Origin: Symbiodinium natans
Lineage: Eukaryota > Sar > Dinophyceae > Suessiales > Symbiodiniaceae
Direction: 5' to 3'
DNA: 64,000 nt
Assembly: GCA_905221605.1 (NCBI GenBank)
Contig: CAJNDS010000132.1
Coordinates: 62,001-126,000 of the forward strand
Shown here: positions 20,211 through 30,654 of the stretch, piece by piece
How positions within the stretch are numbered: position 1 is the stretch's first letter
Layout of the letters: the number at the start of each line of letters is the position of its first letter
Notes under the pieces: generated by a model
Seen by the model: only the letters and a program-made list of their open reading frames with translations
Database searches by the model: none
Told to the model about the DNA's origin: nothing
Made by a program: the position numbers and the translations under genes

Positions 20211-20285
20211 CTTGAGAATCCCGAAGTCCCTCGAAGAGCATGCCGCAAAACAGGAACCCGAACCAGGCTCCAGATTTCTACGGAT
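20211..20285 (-). CDS. Candidate exon with GC donor
   Basis: The minus frame EIWSLVRVPVLRHALRGTSG ends at CTCAAG|GCAAGG, the strongest kind of dinoflagellate GC donor. The 5' border is unresolved. Confidence 0.4.
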
Positions 20286-20639
20286 AGTAATAAGAATATT
20301 GCCCAAAACCCTGAACCCTAATTACACCCTACACCCGGAACTCAGAAACTCAATTTCCTGATTCTCAGACAAGCGCTATTTCATGAACCCTGGGCCCGAG
20401 GATCCTAAACCCTAAACCCCAACTTAGGGACACGGGGGTTCCCGTTATCGTCCCTCAAGGGACTCCTGAACCTGTACAGTTCTCTTATTCCCGACTACAG
20501 TGGGGGGGCGCTGCTAGTTGCGAGTAGAGAGTGACGAGGGTGAGGTTACAAGACAGTTATGAGGGACCTGAACTGTAGTATGAGCACTGAAAGTTAAGAT
20601 ACAAAGCTCCCTAACTACCGCTAGTAGTGGAAAAAAGGG

Positions 20640-20725
20640 GCCCTTCGTCGCAAAAATCGGCGGGTGCACAGCAGAAGAGGCAGTGTATGCACTTGAGAAC
20701 CTGAGCGAGCGGACACTTCAGGACC
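20640..20725 (-). CDS. Candidate Cys-rich exon
   Basis: The minus frame LKCPLAQVLKCIHCLFCCAP then ADFCDEGPLF is open through the island. Seven cysteines. No family recognised. Confidence 0.35.
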
Positions 20726-20831
20726 CCTAAACCCTGAACCATGCTCAGCTCCGTTTCTCTAGGTAACAGTATGCGTCCCTGAAGCCCTAGACCCAGTCCT
20801 CGAATCCAGCACACATAGAACCACAAGCCGG

Positions 20832-20959
20832 GTTTAGGGTTTAGGGTTTAGGGTTTAGGGTTTAGGGTTTAGGGTTTAGGGTTTAGGGGTTAGGGGTTAG
20901 GGTTTAGGGTTTAGGGTTTAGGGTTTAGGGTTTAGGGTTTAGGGTTTAGGGTTTAGGGT
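20832..20959 (+). repeat. G-strand telomere-like array
   Basis: About 18 TTTAGGG copies with two short variants in the middle. Confidence 0.97.
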
Positions 20960-21299
20960 AAACAAACCGGCCTTCGCCGAACCCTGATCGAACCGCTACA
21001 AGTCTCTTGAAGGAAAAGGCGGAGCAATTTGACCAAAACAAGTATGGTGGTCACTGCTCTAAATGATGGTCCCCTTTTGGGGCTACTATCATGAGGCGGC
21101 GCCGAGTATACATATACATATACCTATACATATACATATATAACTCAGAAAAGGACCCGAATTTAGAGCGCTGACCTGGGGCCTAAACGATCCTAAACGC
21201 CCATCCAAGCCGAGGGAGTGACGTGCACCTATCAACTCCATCCCACATGCGGAACTCCAACCACTGAAAGCATCAAAGCTTCACAGCACAAAACACCAG

Positions 21300-22340
21300 C
21301 CCTAAACCCTAAACCCTAAACCCAAAAACCTAAACCCTAAACCCTTAACCCACATGAAGAATTAAACCTTAAACCCTAAACCCATAATAGTACTGAGTCA
21401 AAAAAATCACCGCAGGTCTGGTTCTGGTGGGGACATGGACCCTAAACCCTTTAACCCTTCAACCCTTGAACCCTTAAACCCTTCAACCCTTCAACCCCTT
21501 AAACCCTCAAACCCATAAATCCTTAAACCCTTAAGCCCCTCAACCCCTTAAACCCTTAAACCTGTAAACCTTTAACTCTTCAACCCCATAAACCCTTAAC
21601 ATCTACTAGGACTTGGAAAAGGTTTGGAGTTGGATCCCTTTTGCATTGATTTCGAGTACCGACTTCTAAGACGGTTGGTGCCCACAAAGGGATCGGTTTA
21701 TGGTTTTGGGTTTTGGGTTTAGGGTTTAGGGTCACAACTCAATTTGGGATCCAGCGCGTAATTCAACCCTGAACCAAACCCGTAACCCTAAACTTTACAC
21801 CGAAAACTCTACAACTCTAACCACAGCACTTCAAATTCGAAGGGCCCCAGGGGCAAGCAAAAATTAGTTTCAGGAAAATCTCGAGTTTGGGGTGGGGCGC
21901 AGGGATTGGGATAATCTTATCCCCCCCCCCCCAACCCTGAACCCGAAACCCGAAACCCTAAACCCTAACCCCCCCCCCCCCCCCTAGTTCCGGCGCTAAA
22001 GTACGAAAGGCTTGCCTTATGAAGGAGTCTGCGAGACACTTAGGGGTGTCGGGTATCTAGGGTTTAGGGCTTAAAGCCTTCAAGCGCTAAACCCTCTACG
22101 CTGTCTAGGCCTCTTGAGCCCTGCGCGCATATTAAGTAGGAGGCTGTATTTCTCATATTCACACTCACACATTCACACTCACCAAAATTCACTCCGGAAC
22201 CCTGTATACACTCACCCGTAAGAGCAATATGTGACACCTGCCCCCTAAACCTTAAACCCTAAACCCTAAACCCTAAACCCTGAACCCTAAACCCTAAACC
22301 CTAAACCCTAAATCCTAAACCCTAAACCCTAAACCCTAAA
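21300..22340. repeat. Arrays, IE-I copy and unassigned DNA
   Basis: C-strand tracts at 21300-21380 and 22248-22343, a block of CCCTTAA/CCCTTCA variants at 21440-21600, poly-C runs, and an IE-I copy at 22128-22232. No supported coding frame. Confidence 0.75.
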
Positions 22341-22416
22341 CCAACCCTTTCACTGCATCCTCGCCGGGTATCCGACAGGAGAGCGCACGCTGAAGTTCAC
22401 CGGGCCGGATGGGGAA
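22337..22416 (-). CDS. Candidate exon, unknown protein
   Basis: After GACTGCAG| the minus frame reads FPIRPGELQRALSCRIPGED then AVKGL. It sits between a C-strand array (left) and a G-rich TTGGGGG array (right). Confidence 0.4.
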
Positions 22417-22732
22417 CTGCAGTCGAGGCCTCGTCGGTCTTGAGGGTTGGGGGTTGGGGGTTGGGGGGTCGGGGGGTCGGGGGGTTGGGGGTTGGGGGTT
22501 GAGGGTCGAGGGCTGAGGGTTGAGGGTTTAGGGTTTAGGTTTAGGGACCGAAAGCTTCTCAGCCCTGAAGCCTAATCCGAGCTGGCTCCAGCTTACCTTA
22601 GGGTCGAGGGTCTCGGGATTTAGGGGGTCCAAAGCCCATGTAGGAGCTGTCCCATGACACACCTGTGCCGGGCGTAGGGTTTGGGGGGGTATACGTCTAG
22701 GGTTTAGGGAGTACAGCAGGGCTTAGGGGCGC

Positions 22733-22827
22733 CTCAAGCCAAGAGCCAAGCAAGAGCCCGCATTGTCCACGACCCAACGCATCCGGATACTGTCTCGGGC
22801 TTCGACAGCTGCCTTTGACGTCTCCAT
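22733..22827 (-). CDS. Candidate exon, possibly first exon
   Basis: Starts at ATG 22827 and ends at CTTGAG|GCGCCC (GC donor), 95 bp: METSKAAVEARDSIRMRWVV then DNAGSCLALGL. Natural composition; no family recognised. Confidence 0.45.
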
Positions 22828-23051
22828 CGGGGGTAGGTACCTTTGAGGGGGGCTTAAGGGTTAGGGTTTAGGGTTTGGGGTTTCGGGATAACCATATACC
22901 AAGGTGGGTAACTCTTTAAGGAAAACCTTGAGCCAACAAAACGGGCAAAAGGGTACCACTGGGATACCAGGGTGTTCTGAGGGGTTGAGGAGCGGTTGTT
23001 GTGTTCAGCCCCGTCCCGAAATTAAACCCAAAGCCCTAAACCCTACGTCCC

Positions 23052-23150
23052 TGACATCCTTTGCCCGTACTTCTGTCCATTTTGTCTGCTGTGGATCTGA
23101 TCCTTCACCCGCCCTCCATCGCTCGTTTGTGTAGGAGTACCATGACAGGC
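23052..23150 (-). CDS. Candidate exon, unknown protein
   Basis: The minus frame SYTNERWRAGEGSDPQQTKW then TEVRAKDVRD is bordered upstream by an IE-H element (23155-23290) and downstream by telomere-like heptamers. Confidence 0.45.
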
Positions 23151-23154
23151 GCTT

Positions 23155-23290
23155 TCGGCAGTTCCATGGTCCCGAGTATGGGCCCTTGAAAGGGAACCCC
23201 TTATATACCCCTTTATACCCTATACAAAACAAAGGCCCATACTTCCGAACCTGCGAGAGGTAGGGAACCATATTTTGGGCCCATGAAACT
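23155..23290. mobile_element. IE-H element
   Basis: GTTCCATGGTCCCGAGTATG at the left mirrors the end around GGGAACCATATTTTGGGCCC. Related copies at 39272-39425 and a truncated one at 34573-34655 that runs straight into a C-strand array. Confidence 0.65.
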
Positions 23291-23699
23291 ACCCTTGGAA
23301 CAGGCAGGGAGTTGCTCAACATTAGGGGTCTTTTTTTCCGGGGGGGGGGGGGGGGTTCCGTCCTTTACAGGGGAATCTGCCCCATTTTGAAAAGTGCAGC
23401 CACTTTAGGAACACCCGCAGGGCTCAAGCGACTCTAATTGGTGAGTAATCATACAAGTCTCCTGCCCTCGAAAATGAAGCCGTTGAGCAAGGCTACCCGG
23501 CTACCCCAAAGTCTCGGGGATCTGAAATCGCCGAAGCCCAACAGCGAAGACAGCGGTGTATTAGGCTTGAAGGTTTGCTTCTATTTGCTTAAGAACACCC
23601 AAAAAACATAATAATCCTATAGTGCACTTAAAATTAAGAAGGTTTTCAGTTTTTGGGTGGCTCTTGAACAAATAGTAGTTTGGGCTTTAGGGTGCCCAA

Positions 23700-23875
23700 G
23701 CCCCGAACCCTAAACCCTAAACCCTAAACCCTAAACCCTAAACCCTAAACCCTAAACCCTAAACCCTAAACCCTAAACCCTAAACCCTAAACCCTAAACC
23801 CTAAACCCTGAACCCTGAACCCTGAACCCTGAACCCTGAACCCTGAACCCTGAACCCTGAACCCTGAACCGAACC
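23700..23875 (-). repeat. C-strand array switching from CCCTAAA to CCCTGAA
   Basis: About 16 CCCTAAA copies followed abruptly by nine or ten CCCTGAA copies. The sharp switch shows local expansion of a variant heptamer. Confidence 0.97.
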
Positions 23876-23888
23876 CTAATCTCCAAAC

Positions 23889-23948
23889 CGGCTGGCAGTG
23901 AGGGTGTCGAAGATCTGAGGAAGCACGCCGAGGACCAGAGTTGTCAAC
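23889..23948 (-). CDS. Candidate exon, hydrophobic
   Basis: Acceptor AATGGCAG|GTTGAC, donor CAGCCG|GTTTGG. Reads LTTLVLGVLPQIFDTLTAS. C-strand array on the left, G-strand array on the right. Confidence 0.45.
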
Positions 23949-24044
23949 CTGCCATTTACCATCCCTACCCCTTGCCCGGGGGTCAGGGTTTAGGGTTTAG
24001 GTTTTAGGGTTTAGGGTTTAGGGTTTAGGGGTTAGGGTCTAGAC

Positions 24045-24195
24045 TACCCCCTCCCCCGTAGGTTCCACTTTCAGAGCCTACAGGGCTCGTGGGGCTTCCA
24101 GGGCCCTGCAGGGTGATTGGGGCCATTCGGAGCGAAGTCGGTGGATTTAGATGGCACCAAGGAGGCCGCACAGCATCGAAGAGGGCTTGCTTAAA
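24045..24195. CDS. Candidate exon, strand unresolved
   Basis: The minus strand has nearly 50 open codons beginning LFDAVRPPWCHLNPPTSLRM. No firm splice borders. Plus is less open. Confidence 0.3.
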
Positions 24196-24428
24196 CCCTA
24201 AACCCTAAACCCCAACCTGAACCCTAAAACCTAAACCCTAAACCCTTAACCCTTAACCCTTAAACCCTAAACCCTAAACCCTAAACCCTAAACCCTAAAC
24301 TCAGTCGGTTGCTGCACTACAAAGTCTAGGCGGAATGCACAAGCACGACCAGGCCCGAAACTCGGCTCTAAACTTAGAACCAACTCAAGCCCGACAACAC
24401 ACACACACACATACACTTATTCCCCCCC

Positions 24429-24776
24429 CTACGCTGCTTTACATCCTGAAGCCCTGAACCCTGAAAGCCCGCCCGGCCTGGCTGTGGGCCATAGTCGAAG
24501 GGCCTCCGACAACAGCGTCCAAAGGTCGATTTGGATGCCTGGGACAGGCAAAAAACGGGATTCCACCCTTGTGGCCGTCGATTTTTTAGGACGCCAGCTT
24601 CCTTGCATGGCAGATGCTTTCGAAAAGCCAAAAACAATCAGAGTTAACTGATAGTCAGGACGTGCACCCTCAAGCATAGACTTGAAACCCCCGGTTTGAA
24701 GCCAGCCTACCTTTAAGAAACTCAAAACTTTCTTTGAGGTTGCAACTTTTGCAAGTCTTTCTGGGATCCTGCACAA
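24429..24776 (-). CDS. Weak ORF, unknown
   Basis: A 115-codon frame with RIPERLAKVATSKKVLSFLK near its start. A second minus frame is open over half of it. No family, no clear splice borders. Confidence 0.2.
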   Translation of the reverse strand: MCRIPERLAKVATSKKVLSFLKVGWLQTGGFKSMLEGARPDYQLTLIVFGFSKASAMQGSWRPKKSTATRVESRFLPVPGIQIDLWTLLSEALRLWPTARPGGLSGFRASGCKAA

Positions 24777-25072
24777 ATTGGGATTTGGATTCCCAAGATA
24801 AGCTACACACCCTCAACTCAAAACCCAAACAGGACCCTAAACCCCCCCAAGCCACCTTAACCCTACCCTCATTCCTATAAGCCCTAAACCCTAACCCCTG
24901 AACCACGGACCCCCCAAACCCCTAAACCCTAAACCCCAAACCCTCAACCCTACACCCCCACACCCTAAACCCAAACCCCTCAACCCTAAACCCTGCACCC
25001 CCAAACCCTAAACCCTAAGCCGCCTAAGCCCTTAACCCTAGGCACCTGAAACCGCAAACCCTGCACCCGAAC

Positions 25073-25144
25073 CTGGCTCCGGGGCTGCATTCCGCAGAAC
25101 CGCGGACAGCATCGCAGCCGAGGAATCCATCCCTCCACCGGGGC
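25073..25144 (-). CDS. Candidate exon, unknown protein
   Basis: Acceptor TTGCGCAG|GCCCCG and donor GCCAG|GTTCGG delimit 72 bp reading PRWRDGFLGCDAVRGSAECS then PGA. Confidence 0.45.
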
Positions 25145-25237
25145 CTGCGCAAGAAGTCATAGGGTAAGCCCTAAACCCTAAGCAAACCCTGAACTCTGCT
25201 AGCCCTAAACCTGCAAAACCGCAAAAGGCCTAAACCC

Positions 25238-25416
25238 TTAAGGGACGGTGAAACAGCCCTTCCAGCCTCCATCCTCGCCGCCAGGCAGCAATGCGGCCAG
25301 CAGCCGACGGACCTGAGTGCGAGGGCTGATTGTACCGATGGGGGCCAAGAAGTCCTCAGACAGCGTATGTCCCTTCACGAAATCAAGGAGTTTAGGGCTT
25401 GGGGTATCGAGTTGTA
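25238..25416 (-). CDS. Exon of unrecognised gene, likely 3' exon
   Basis: A pyrimidine-rich acceptor (CTCCTACCAG|TACAAC) opens a frame through to TAA at 25238: PKLLDFVKGHTLSEDFLAPI, then GTISPRTQVRRLLAALLPGG, then EDGGWKGCFTVP. It is one of the longer uninterrupted natural-looking stretches. No family recognised. Confidence 0.5.
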
Positions 25417-25460
25417 CTGGTAGGAGAGCAAAATACAAAACCTGTCCCGGTACTAATTGC

Positions 25461-25551
25461 CCTAAAGATCCAGGTGCATATATAGGTCCATAGCGAGGCC
25501 TTAAAAGGGGTTCCTACACATAGGTACTCTACAGGTGCATGGATCCTTACA
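25461..25551. mobile_element. IE-F element
   Basis: Ends CCTAAAGATCCAGGTGCATA and CAGGTGCATGGATCCTTAC are inverted copies. Better copies are at 36358-36462 and 36858-36966. Confidence 0.65.
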
Positions 25552-25889
25552 TTTGAGGTTCTGAACTACAACCCGAAACCCTAAACCCTAAACCCTAAAT
25601 ACTAAACACGTGCCAAACGCTTTTGGCACTACACGGGGCTTCGCGGCGGGTGTTGATTTCTCGCACGGCGAAGTCTGGTTTAGGGGTTTAGGGGTTTAGG
25701 GTTTAGGGTTTAGGGTGTAGGGTTTAGGGTGTAGGGTTCAGGGTTTAGGGTCGAGGGTGTCTTTGTTCAGGCTGACCGAAGTCTATCCAGATGCCCACAT
25801 TCCAAGCCGCAGGAAGCGCACACAGCATCATCCCGAGCTAATGAAGCCTGCAAGGGCTGTCGGGCCGCGCGGCACGGAGATCGGGCCGA

Positions 25890-26575
25890 TCATGAGAGAA
25901 GCTGCAAGCAGAACTCCTCCTCTTCCTGGTCCTCCGGGCTGTGCGCTTCCTGGCTTTCCCCGCAGACAGCTCGGAAGCCATTCTTCACAAGGACGCGTTT
26001 GGATGCTAGGTTGGTGCGAGCCACTCCGCCAACGATGGATGCTATGGCCCCCTGGGGTTCCTCTGCATTCCGCTGCCGGCACCAGCTCACAAAGCCCTTC
26101 CTTGGTCGTTCCTAGGACCCAAGATGTCCCTTTAACAATCCTATAACAAGTATTCCTAAATATTCTCCCCTCTTTAAACCCAATAGGGAAAGTAAATCCT
26201 CTAGAAAAAAATATTCCAAAATATTTTCTCCTCTTAAACCCAGTAGGGGAAGTAGAAGATATCCAGAGGGCCTGGCTAGGTTCAGAGGGTTCCTCCTGCT
26301 ACCTGGCATACCGGCCGGACAGAGTCTTCCAACAAGCCCTTACCAAGAAAAGCCCTAAGCCCTAAACCCTAAACCCCAAACCCTAAACCCTAAACCCTAG
26401 ACGCAAAACCAACCAGGCTTCACCAGTTCGGATGCCAAGCCTTGGCCCCAGAAATTCTGAGACAGAAGGTATCCCAAGCGAAGACATCTTCGGGAGGCGG
26501 AGTCCTTACTGTTGGTTAGTAGGGAATGAGGGAATGAGATACCCTACATAGTCCCGTAAAGGGCATGTGTATATG

Positions 26576-26609
<34 letters not shown>

Positions 26610-26771
26610 GGGGGACATAGGTTACTGCATTCCCTCCTTCCCTACTAATCAGGAGTAAGAGTCTTCCTCCGGCAGCTCGAAAGCGATAACCAAGCCGACC
26701 ATCGATGCCGACGCCGTCGACAGGTCCTCTGCGTCGCCTCGTGTTGTTTCGTCTGGTGCGCTGCCACCTTC
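25890..26771 (-). CDS. GNAT-family N-acetyltransferase (partial gene)
   Basis: Three exons join without a stop. Exon 1 (26771-26664) ends ASMVGLVIAFELPEE; exon 2 (26504-26422) reads DSASRRCLRLGYLLSQNFWG then QGLASELV; exon 3 (26100-25890) reads KGFVSWCRQRN ... SIVGGVARTNLASKRVLVKN then GFRAV, an acidic tail and TGA. GYLL....WGQGLASE is the acetyl-CoA-binding motif A of GNAT enzymes, and N.AS.RVL.KNGF is motif B of the RimJ/RimL-like branch. The reaction is acetyl transfer from acetyl-CoA to an amine; the substrate cannot be told. Exon lengths of 108, 83 and 211 bp keep phase. Both introns use GA donors. Upstream exons are missing. Confidence 0.85.
26101..26421 (-). other. GNAT intron 2: telomere-like repeats plus IE-D
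   Basis: Read on minus: donor CTGGT|GAAGCC, then a TTTAGGG tract (26400-26350), unique DNA, an IE-D copy (26276-26112) and acceptor ACCAAG|GAAGGG. One intron thus holds both an introner and telomere-like heptamers. Confidence 0.75.
26505..26663 (-). mobile_element. IE-E introner forming GNAT intron 1
   Basis: The deduced GA-AG intron is an IE-E element with ends TTACTCCTGATTAGTAGGGA and the inverse of CTTACTGTTGGTTAGTAGGG. GACTC is present at both borders (exon side and intron side), as expected for a target-site duplication. A second copy is at 37202-37295. Confidence 0.9.
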
Positions 26772-27248
26772 CTGCAGAGGCCCAAAAAGCCACAGAAACA
26801 TAAGGATCCTACAAACAGGGTTTTTTTCGGAATCACCCTTAAAAGGGTGCCTTAGAACCCTAAACCCTAAACCCTAAACCCTAAACCCTAAATCCTAAAC
26901 CCTAAACCCTAAACCCTAAACCCTTAGCTCTCCTTGGCCACCGCAAACAGCAGTGTGGTCATAGGGTCGCCCACTAAGTCGGCAATCCACTGCTTCGCCC
27001 TCTCCTTTCTTCTGAAATAACCAAGTGGAAACAAAGGTTAAACGTTGTAGTATTCCTGCTAAATAAGGGGGCGTAGGGTTTAGGGTTTAGGGATATTTAG
27101 GGTTTAGGGTTTAGCAAAAAGTTGAAAGTTCAACTCTTGGCTGAGAAAGTCTCTGGTGAATAGGGGCCTTGCCAGTGGGGTGGAAGTGGTCGGGTCACCT
27201 GGCGTTGCGACCCTTCGGAGGCCCTGGTCGCACTTTATACAGAGCTCC

Positions 27249-27366
27249 TACAAGGAGGGGCCCCCCCTAGTTATAAGTAGAGTCATAAGGGCCCTACATT
27301 GGGTTAGAAGGATCCTAAATTAGGTTCTAAGTCCCTTAACTATAGTAAGGGGGCCCCTCCTTGTAC
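27249..27366. mobile_element. IE-K element (19-bp TIR)
   Basis: CTACAAGGAGGGGCCCCCC at the left and GGGGGCCCCTCCTTGTACGG at the right are almost perfect inverted repeats. Only one copy seen in this window. No exon join could be tested. Confidence 0.6.
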
Positions 27367-27622
27367 GGATGTCTTCAGGGACCGGAAACCCATAAGAGCT
27401 GCCCAAGAACACGCCAAAAGAACTGCCACTTCATCAAGGAGCATTCGTTGAGTCACAAGTACTTCATTTGGTCCTCGGTATACGGGGCTAGGGGTTCGGG
27501 TAAGTACCGGAATATCCCCCAAACCCCAAACCCTGAACCCTGCACCCTGAACCCTAAACCCTGAACCCTAGACCCTAGACTCTAAACCCTAAACCTTAAA
27601 ACCTAGACCCTAGACCCTAAGC

Positions 27623-30245
27623 CTCCTCCGTGAGCATCGTGGCCACCACACCGGAGGCAAGGCCCAGTGAGCGTTCGCCGGACGAGGCGCCGACGTCCCA
27701 GCGGGCAAATGTTGGCTCCAACTCCTGGACGAGGAGCCTTGGGTTTAGGGTTTAGGGTTTAGGGTTTAGGGTTTAGGGTTTAAGGTTTAGGGTTTAGGGT
27801 TTAGGGTTTAGGGTTTAGGGTTTAGGGTTTCGGGTTTCGGGTTTCGGGTTTCGGGTTTAGGCTCAACACAGCCCAAAATAGCTTTAAGATTCCTTGGAGC
27901 CTTAGGGTTCGGGTTTTGGGTTTAGGAAATAGGGTTCTGTACATAGGGTTTAGGGTTTAGGGTTTAGGGTTTAGGGTTAGGCGGCTAGGCGCCTTTCCGT
28001 TTCAAAACGGCAGCCCCGCAGAATGGACGGCACATCCTCGCGGTCAGTCCCAGCCATGGCCGCGCACTTTGGAAGCTCTGAGTAGAAGGGTTTAGGGTTT
28101 AGGGTTTTAGGGTTTTAGGGTTTTAGGGTTTTAGGGTTTTAGGGTTTTAGGGTTTTTGGGTTTTAGGGTTTCAGGGTTTCAGGGTTTCAGGGTTTAGGGT
28201 TTAGGGTTTAGGGTTTTAGGGTTTTAGGGTTTTAGGGCTTTAGGGCTTTAGGGTTTTAGGGTTTTAGGGCTTTAGGGTTTTAGGGTTTAAGGGTTTAAGG
28301 GTTTAAGGGTTTAAGGGTTTAAGGGTTTAAGGGTTTTAGGGTTTTAGGGTTTTAGGGTTTTAGGGTTTTAGGGTTTTAGGGTTTTAGGGTTTTAGGGTTT
28401 TAGGGTTTGACTTAGTCAGTCTACTTAGCATCCCCTGGAAAGGCTCTTATAATCCCCATAACCCACCTTACGAACCCTACTTACGAAGTCAAAAGGGCTG
28501 CAAAAAAAAATCTGGCGCGGCGCGCGGCCGCCCGCAAGCTCGCGAGGAAGTGGCTTGCGCCCGGGAAGAAAGAGGCGTGACTCAGAAACCCTACATTATG
28601 TCCCGAAAAAACCTAAGCCCGAAAAGCCCCAAAAACCCTGAAAGCCTTAAAAACCCTAAAAACCCTGAAAGCCCCAAAAGCCCCAAAAAGCACCAAAAAG
28701 CCCTAGAAACCCTAGAAACCCCAAACCCAAAACTCTGTCAGCGCAGCCCAGATCTGGTCCCTCTTTCTAACTTTCTCCCTGCTACTTTGCACCAGAACCA
28801 TCCATGGCTGATAACTTCGCGTAGAACCGTTTAGGGTTTAGGGTTCAGGGTTTAGGGTTTAGTTAGGGTTTAGGGTTTGCACAACCTTCCTGAGCTTCTG
28901 AAAAACTCTGCTAACAAACCAGATGGAGCATCTGAGTGCAAGATCACGATACCCTAGAGTTGGGAGGTTGCCCCCCCCTTCTACTCAGAGTCCTTCAGAG
29001 GGATTCTAATTGGGGAGTACCATAATCCCTATTAAGGACTATTCGTGGGGGGGGGGGGGGAACATCCTAACCCTGGAGCCGAACGGCGCTCCAAGGTATT
29101 CTGCCGCTACGCCTGTTTAGGGTTTAGGGTTTAGGGTTTAGGGTTTAGGGTTTAGGGTTTAGGGTTTAGGGTAGTACGCCAGGGCCGCGGCATATCCGTC
29201 TGTGCTGCACTTGATGGCGGCCACGCGGGCCTTAACCCTACACCCTATAAACCTTAAACCCTAAAAACCCTAAAACCCTAAAAACCCTAAAAACTCCAAA
29301 ACCCTAAACCCTGAACGCCCTAAAAACCCTCAACCCGAAGCCTTCTCTCAACCGAAAGGGTTTGGGAGATGAGGGTGCAGGGTTGGTGGTTCAGGCTCCG
29401 GGTTTCGAGGTTTAAGGGGGGGAGGGGGGAGGGGGGCGGAGGGGGGGGGGGAGGTCCCTTGTATCCTCTTTTCTTCAAGGTCTCCCTTATACTGACAGTC
29501 CTTAATACGGACTACAATTAGGGGTACTATATTCGCTGTTCGGGACTGTTAGCATAAGGGGGAACATCCCAATTTTGGGGGTCTAGCGCACCTAACCCCG
29601 CCCCTCCCCCACAACGACAAACAAAAGTCTGAGCTTTCCCAGCTCGGGGTGCTTGGATTTAGGGTTTGGTTTAGGGTTTCTGGTTCAGGGCAAGTCATCC
29701 CGGCCATCTTATCATCCATCGGGGCTTTGGGCCTTTCGTGTTTTTAGGGGGTTTAGGGCGCGCGGTTGGGTTTAATATAGCGGTTTCAGACCTATGTCTA
29801 CATACGGAACCAAGTGGGCATATTCCCTTATTAGGGCTTATTCAAGCTCATTTTGAATATTTCAACCCTTTTTGGGGGAGTATGGGTTTAGGGTTTGGGG
29901 TTTAGGATTTAGGGTTTAGGGTCCCTTACACCCCCTTCCCTTACCCTAGACCCTAAACCCTAAACCCTAAACCCTAAACCCTACACCCCTTTGGTTCCCT
30001 ATGAGGTTTACAGGCCAAGAGCCGCACCAAATGGCACTCCACGAGCAGACGGGCAGCCTCTGCCTCCCCGACGCAGCATCACAAGCACGTCTTCCCAAGC
30101 GCTTCGAACCCTAGACCCTGGACCCTAGACCCTAAACCCTAAACCCTAAACCCTAAACTAAGCCTAAACTCTAAGCCCTAGCCTCCTTCACTGCCGTTAG
30201 CTCCCGGAAGTCCAAAGCCAGGCGGAGCCAGGCAACAGCCGCCTC
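27623..30245 (-). CDS. Four to five candidate exons of one unrecognised gene
   Basis: Read 5' to 3' on minus: 30245-30183 (EAAVAWLRLALDFRELTAVK, donor AAGGAG|GCTAGG); an uncertain exon near 30110-30015; 29230-29180 (ARVAAIKCSTDGYAAALAYY region); 28077-27993 (acceptor CTACTCAG|AGC; LPKCAAMAGTDREDVPSILR, donor GGAAAG|GCGCCT); 27724-27623 (acceptor CTCGTCCAG|GAG; ELEPTFARWDVGASSGERSL then GLASGVVATMLTEE, donor GAGGAG|GCTTAG; exactly 34 codons). Alpha-helical composition suggests a helical repeat protein, but no family is recognised. All introns are filled with telomere-like arrays and IE-B copies. Phases between the exons were not all reconciled, so they may not be one gene. Confidence 0.45.
28088..28405 (+). 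repeat. Long array with octamer variants
   Basis: About 300 bp in which TTTTAGGG (8-mer) predominates, with blocks of TTTCAGGG, TTTAAGGG and plain TTTAGGG. It abuts the exon ending at 28077. Confidence 0.95.
28963..29070. mobile_element. IE-B element
   Basis: GAGTCCTTCAGAGGGATTCT and ATCCCTATTAAGGACT are the inner inverted halves; the outer right end is GGAACATCC after a G run. Confidence 0.65.
29481..29576. mobile_element. IE-B element
   Basis: CTTATACTGACAGTCCTTAA and CGGGACTGTTAGCATAAGGG are inverted copies; ends GGAACATCCC. Confidence 0.75.
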
Positions 30246-30654
30246 CTCATCGGGTGCAGTTGGGGGTTTAGGGTTTTAGGTTCAGGGTTGGGGTTGTAGG
30301 GTTTAGGATTTAGGGTTTAGGGCTTTAAGGCTTAGGGCTTAGGGTTCTTGGGTTCAGGGTATGGGGTTTAGGGTTTGGGGTTTTGCTCCCATCAATGAGA
30401 TTTGGTCCCCTCCCGCCCTGAGCTGACCCTGTGCACTCCGAACCCTAGACCCTAAACCCTAAACCCTAGACCCTAGACCCTAAACCCTAAACCCTAACCC
30501 TAAACCCTAAACCCTAAACCCTAAACCCTAAACCCTAAACCCTAAACCCCCAAAGCCTTACTAGTCGCCATAAAGAGCATCCCCAAGGCCTGGAGAACCT
30601 AAACGCCCGACCTGGGCTGCAAAGGCTCTAGCGCGGTTGCTTTGCGTTTTCAGT

